A stretch of 64,000 bases of DNA from positions 90,479,836-90,543,835 of the forward strand of contig NC_088295.1 in the NCBI RefSeq assembly GCF_032854445.1, in the 5' to 3' direction. Below, in pieces: positions 60,301 through 64,000 of this stretch. The notes beneath the pieces were generated by a model that did no database searches, had not been told where the DNA came from, and saw only the letters and a list, made by a program, of their open reading frames with translations. Both the position numbers and the translations under genes were made by a program. The stretch comes from Liolophura sinensis (lineage: Eukaryota > Mollusca > Polyplacophora > Chitonida > Chitonidae). Numbering within the stretch: the first letter of the stretch is position 1; every line of letters begins with the position of its first letter.

Positions 60301-62697
60301 GTACTTGGTGGCATGTGTTACACAAATTTTGTTTTTCTACAAATTCAGTGCAGACAGATCTCAAGGACAGTGCTGGAATCACCTTAGGTAGCCATGGAGA
60401 CTTAATATAGCAAACATTGTTATGAATACATTTGGCAAGGCTACCTTGTGATGAACCTTGGGATTTAAGTTTGTAAACAAGAAACATACACCATTTACAA
60501 ACAGTGATGCTGGTTGCTGTCGTATTATAAGTGAAATATTCCTGAGCACAGCTTAAAACACTAATCAAATAAATAAATGTATAAATTTACAAACAATGAA
60601 ACGCTAACAGTATGTGCAGACTGATCTATTAATCTGTCAGAATACAGACATGCCAGACTGTGTAGGGAGGTGTATACGTGTTCGAAAGAAAATCTTGTCG
60701 AGACCATAGGAAATTTGCTCTGATGGAGCTCTGCCTTCCATATCTGTATGATGCCTTCATGTAGATGTATACAGTAGGTACTGTACATGGATCATAAGGC
60801 TTGCAAACAAGTGTGGTAACAAAAGTGTGCTATCAGTCCCTGCCTTTATTGTGTTAAGCTTCCTTTGAATCTCCTGGTTTTGTGGTAATATTGTTATTTT
60901 TTGACATCTTCATGAAACTTCCTGCAGAATTCATAACACCTGTCTCAGATAATCTAATTCTGTCATGTGGGAGAATGTTAGCTTAGCTTTATGTGGCAAT
61001 GCTGGCTGCATGAATTGTATTATGCTCCATTCACTGGTTGTGTTTTATGTAATTTTAATGAAAGATAGGACACAAGTTAAGAAATGATATAAACAGGGTG
61101 TTGCGCGATGAAAGATTATTATCTTAAACAGTTGTAGGTAAAAGATAACCCCTAACTCTGTTTCACTTCTTCTCTCAAGACACTATTTATGGTTTACAAA
61201 CCACTTTCTGACAGCACACATGTATTTTGTTTAGCCTGGAGAGAAAAGGCATAGTAACCAACAATTTAATTACAATAATGTACTGTGATATTGGCGATGA
61301 TGTCATTGTGCAGCATACAGTTTTTTATATACATGTATGCTGAGAAACTTGACAAGACATGAGAATGGTTTAGTAACTCTGCTGATTGAGGAGGATTTTC
61401 ACATTATTATACATATTGATGTGGTCGAAGATCCATAGAATAGATTTAGAAACCTAATATACCTATGTAGATGTACATGTAGATATAGAGCTTTTTAAAT
61501 TAAGTAGTGAATTCCTCACTTTGACGAAAAAGTGTTTAATATTTTGGACTTTTGTGAAGTGAAATTTTAAGATTTTACTGAATTGATATGATTGTGTAAA
61601 AGTTTACAGTCTGGCGGTGAAGTTTGCTTTCATGCATGGCATGTACAGTGTACATGTATATATGTATTTCACAGATGATGACTAATGTACTGTTTGTTAC
61701 AGATGTACCCTAACCATGATGTGACGAATGTTGTGGAGGCTAACTATGTGGTGACCATTGAGGACTGGTGCTCTGTAGGCCACAAGCACTGTCATTCTCA
61801 CGGCTCTCACACCGTCCGCCCATTCCGATGTCTGGGTAGGTAATGCAGGGCAAAAGTTGTCCTGATTAAACTTTTAGCACATTCATCATTTTGCGGAAGA
61901 ACAGTGTGAATAAAAAGTTGAACCACATAAAACATGTTCAATATTTGAATAAAAAAACTTGTTATTATCTGCCATTCTGTTGCTTATCTGCACATGACTG
62001 TTAATGTGGTCTTACATAAAGTTTGCTCTCTATCCTTTGTCATCCACCAATATGGTATTCACATTGAGCTTGCTCTGGGAGTGAGCAAAGGTTGGTGGGA
62101 TCCTCTGAGCACTATGGTTGAGTTCTTTTATGACACTGATAGTTCGCTTAACTGACTAAAATGAGCATGACCTTTTAGACACTTGTGAAACAATCCAATC
62201 TACATACATGGACCATATAAGATTGTCCTCAGGTGTTGTGCTATAAGGGTTCGCTGCAATCTTCCTGTTGTCCTTCCTGTCAACACAAGTATATTGTATA
62301 GCTTTTTCTGCATGGATGTATACAGCTTGTCAGTGTGCAGCGGGAATATACTGATATAGTATCATGAGCAGAAATGGTACATGCACAAGTACTTGTTTGT
62401 AGCTTTTGTCCATGTGTTTTGGCCAAGCATCCATATGATAGTGTTTACAATGAGTGTTTCTGATTACAGTTGGAGCCTTCCAGAGCACGGCCTTGCTGGT
62501 ACCTGAGCACTGTCGTTTCGATCACTATCATGATACGGGGTTGTGCGAGCGATACGACTGGTGGAACAGCACCAGTTCCGATCGCTGTAAGAAGGATGAC
62601 ATGATCTGTCAGAGCTTTGACATCCTCCTCCCGTGCGGAGTGGATCGCTTTAGCGGCGTTGAGTTTGTCTGCTGTCCTAAAGATGTCCAACACAAAC
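54372..62697 (+). CDS. APP: Amyloid precursor protein family gene (APP/APPL), first four coding exons
   Basis: Exons 54372-54425 (signal peptide MGRYTVPLGLLVAVVSAQ), 60077-60241, 61703-61835 and 62470-62697; donor after 62697 is GTAAGT and the gene runs off the window (phase 1). Exons 2-3 encode the growth-factor-like domain, with PMVAFMCNKPAMRRTPEGW, YPNHDVTNVVEANYVVTIED and all six cysteines of the human domain. Exon 4 encodes the copper-binding-like domain, GAFQSTALLVPEHC through CGVDRFSGVEFVCCPKD. APP proteins are single-pass membrane proteins of neurons acting in adhesion, transport and signalling; the E2, membrane and cytoplasmic parts are not in this window. The equivalents of human copper ligands His147, His151, Tyr168 and Met170 are Tyr, Asn, Phe and Ile. 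The basic loop of the first domain is instead histidine-rich (GHKHCHSHGSH). Intron 1 is 5.65 kb and holds three SINEs. All exon joins keep frame. Confidence 0.96.
55050..55135 (+). mobile_element. SINE tail fragment (ATTC family) in APP intron 1
   Basis: CCACAATATGGCTGCAGTGC, AGCATTAAACTGTAGACAGT and CATTCATTTGC match, with divergence, the fragment at 15.1 kb. Confidence 0.5.
56385..56655 (+). mobile_element. SINE with CTCACT-family body in APP intron 1
   Basis: Contains AGTAGATCCAGGGCCAATCC, AAAGAGGAAGTTGTAGCTTC, GGAAGTGGTCTCAGTGAAGC and AAGCCCAAGCCCTCACT. The head is truncated, and it is more diverged than its neighbour at 57.5 kb. Confidence 0.85.
57496..57854 (+). mobile_element. Full-length tRNA-derived SINE in APP intron 1
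   Basis: Starts CCGGCCCGGATAGCACAGTT with a clear A box (TAGCACAGTTGG) and B-box-like GATCCAGGATCAATCC, then the family body, and ends CCCCAAGCACTCACTCACTC. A perfect 13-bp target-site duplication TCATTTACATGGA flanks it (57483-57495 and 57855-57867), so this is a young insertion. Confidence 0.95.
60504..60584 (+). mobile_element. 81-bp 3' fragment of Meta-type SINE in APP intron 2
   Basis: Carries GATGCTGGTTGCTGTCGTAT, TATAAGTGAAATATTCCTGA and an AATAAATAAATG tail. The 11-bp duplication ATTTACAAACA at 60493-60503 and 60585-60595 shows it inserted already truncated. Confidence 0.85.
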
Positions 62698-64000
62698 GTA
62701 AGTGCTTTGTCTGAACCACCTCGCATGTCAACTCTTCAGTCTTCACTTGATTTTAATCTGATACCCACTAGGTTGACGTTGAACACCAGCAGAGAGTTAC
62801 ATGTCCGCATGTGTAGTGAACAGGAAGCTGAGCAAATAAACTTGTATAACCTCTTCTCAGGCTTTTTTAAACTAGCTGGATAAAATGTTCATATGTACTC
62901 TAATTTTTTCACTGTTATTTTTGTTTTGTGACTTTTATACACTTCACTGTAGTTTTAAAAAAGCATTGATTATCAAAAACTATAGAGAGTTGTACGAACA
63001 GTTAATGAGAGGTTGAGAATGAAGACTGGCTATCCGTGGTGTGGTAGATGTGTTGTATGTGGTCAGGTTGTAAACCAGTTTATGGGATCAGCTGGCTTGT
63101 TTTGTGTAGGTGTAACTTGTAGAACAGGTTCCCAGGGGTATTATCATAGGTAACCGACCTCATGACATTTGCCACTACTGTGAGGAGGTGAAGTCTTCAC
63201 TTTATAAGCAGACATTTTTTGTAGTTGTTAATCTCTGGAATTCATGGCCACATGAAGCAATGTTAATTGTCAGGATTGAGTTTGTCATGCAGCTTTGCTG
63301 TACCTGTGAATGTGAGATTGGCCTTTTGTGGCATTCCTTGTGCGTACAGTGATTTACCTGAGCTTTCAGCGTACACTCCTCCATTCTGTCTTTTTGACTG
63401 TGTGCACACAGATATTTACAATATCCTGTTTAGAGCAGTAAACCTCTAGGTTAGTCTGGTATGTGTATAGATGAAATCCACTGGTAAAGTGTTTTTGGCT
63501 TGAGGTTTCCAGAGGGAACCACTTATGCAACAACTTCTTGTACCTTCCTGTCTTTTCCAGTACTGAATCATGATTGATTGCAAATGAACCTTACTCTTAT
63601 TTCCTGTAATTAAAACTGCAATTAGGAAATTGGTAATGGTGGAGTATTTTCTTATCTGTAATGACCATTGCGTGTGTACATGTATGTGGACACATATTTA
63701 TACATGTATACATGGAGAAGAAAGACTATTTTCTTACATGTAGCTGTGATTGGTGACTGTTTTAAAACTTGGTTCTCTCACTATAGGCAGTAAAAATAGC
63801 TCTAATTGGAATATGACTGATTATTATTCACTGCTTTGTGCACTGCCTCTATTCTGGTCATAAGCTTGATTGACAGACATGTACATGTACATGTGCATGT
63901 GTCTGTTTGATTGACATCTGTATCAGACTTTGCTGGACTGGGAAAGACAAACACCATGGGCAGCTCTTACTACACATGCCTAGTTTGATATAAAGAAATT
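62698..64000 (+). other. Start of APP-family intron 4
   Basis: No further APP exon (E2 domain) can be recognised before the window ends. No repeat of note. Confidence 0.6.

Overview
The window looks like part of a lophotrochozoan, most likely molluscan, nuclear genome. It has long introns, AT-rich non-coding DNA full of TACATGTA-type words, several tRNA-derived SINE families (one with a Meta-SINE-like central domain typical of molluscs), decayed LINEs, and one 200-base assembly gap. Only five protein-coding loci can be supported: three small paralogous secreted-protein genes, one SLC17 transporter and the 5' part of an APP-family gene. No prokaryotic or viral genes were recognised.

Layout. 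1-12.6 kb: no host gene recognised. There are two decayed LINEs on the minus strand (about 1.7-3.85 and 6.0-8.5 kb), both hit by SINEs, and three minisatellites (69, 41 and 54 bp periods). 12.8-29.2 kb: a tandem cluster of three plus-strand genes (A 12.8-14.8, B 20.4-23.4, C 26.4-29.2 kb). Each has three coding exons (signal peptide; first half of the domain; second half), giving a small secreted 12-cysteine VWC-like protein. B has lost its frame in exon 2 as assembled. In all three, intron 2 begins with tandem repeats whose unit includes the exon-2 end and the 5' splice site. 29.2-43.4 kb: no confident gene. It holds SINEs, a large 34-bp array (about 116 units), 93-bp and 17-bp arrays, a MITE-like element and a TA microsatellite.

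43.96-49.93 kb (minus): a complete 12-exon gene for a 498-residue SLC17 (sialin/vesicular anion transporter) protein. All its junctions keep frame. 54.37-62.70 kb (plus): the first four coding exons of an amyloid precursor protein family gene (signal peptide, growth-factor-like domain, copper-binding-like domain). The rest of the gene lies beyond the window. The two conserved genes are head to head, about 4.4 kb apart.

There is a sharp contrast along the window. About a dozen minisatellites lie in the left 42 kb, and none was seen in the right 20 kb with the conserved genes. The most unusual signal is the repeated splice-donor array shared by the three cysteine-rich paralogs.
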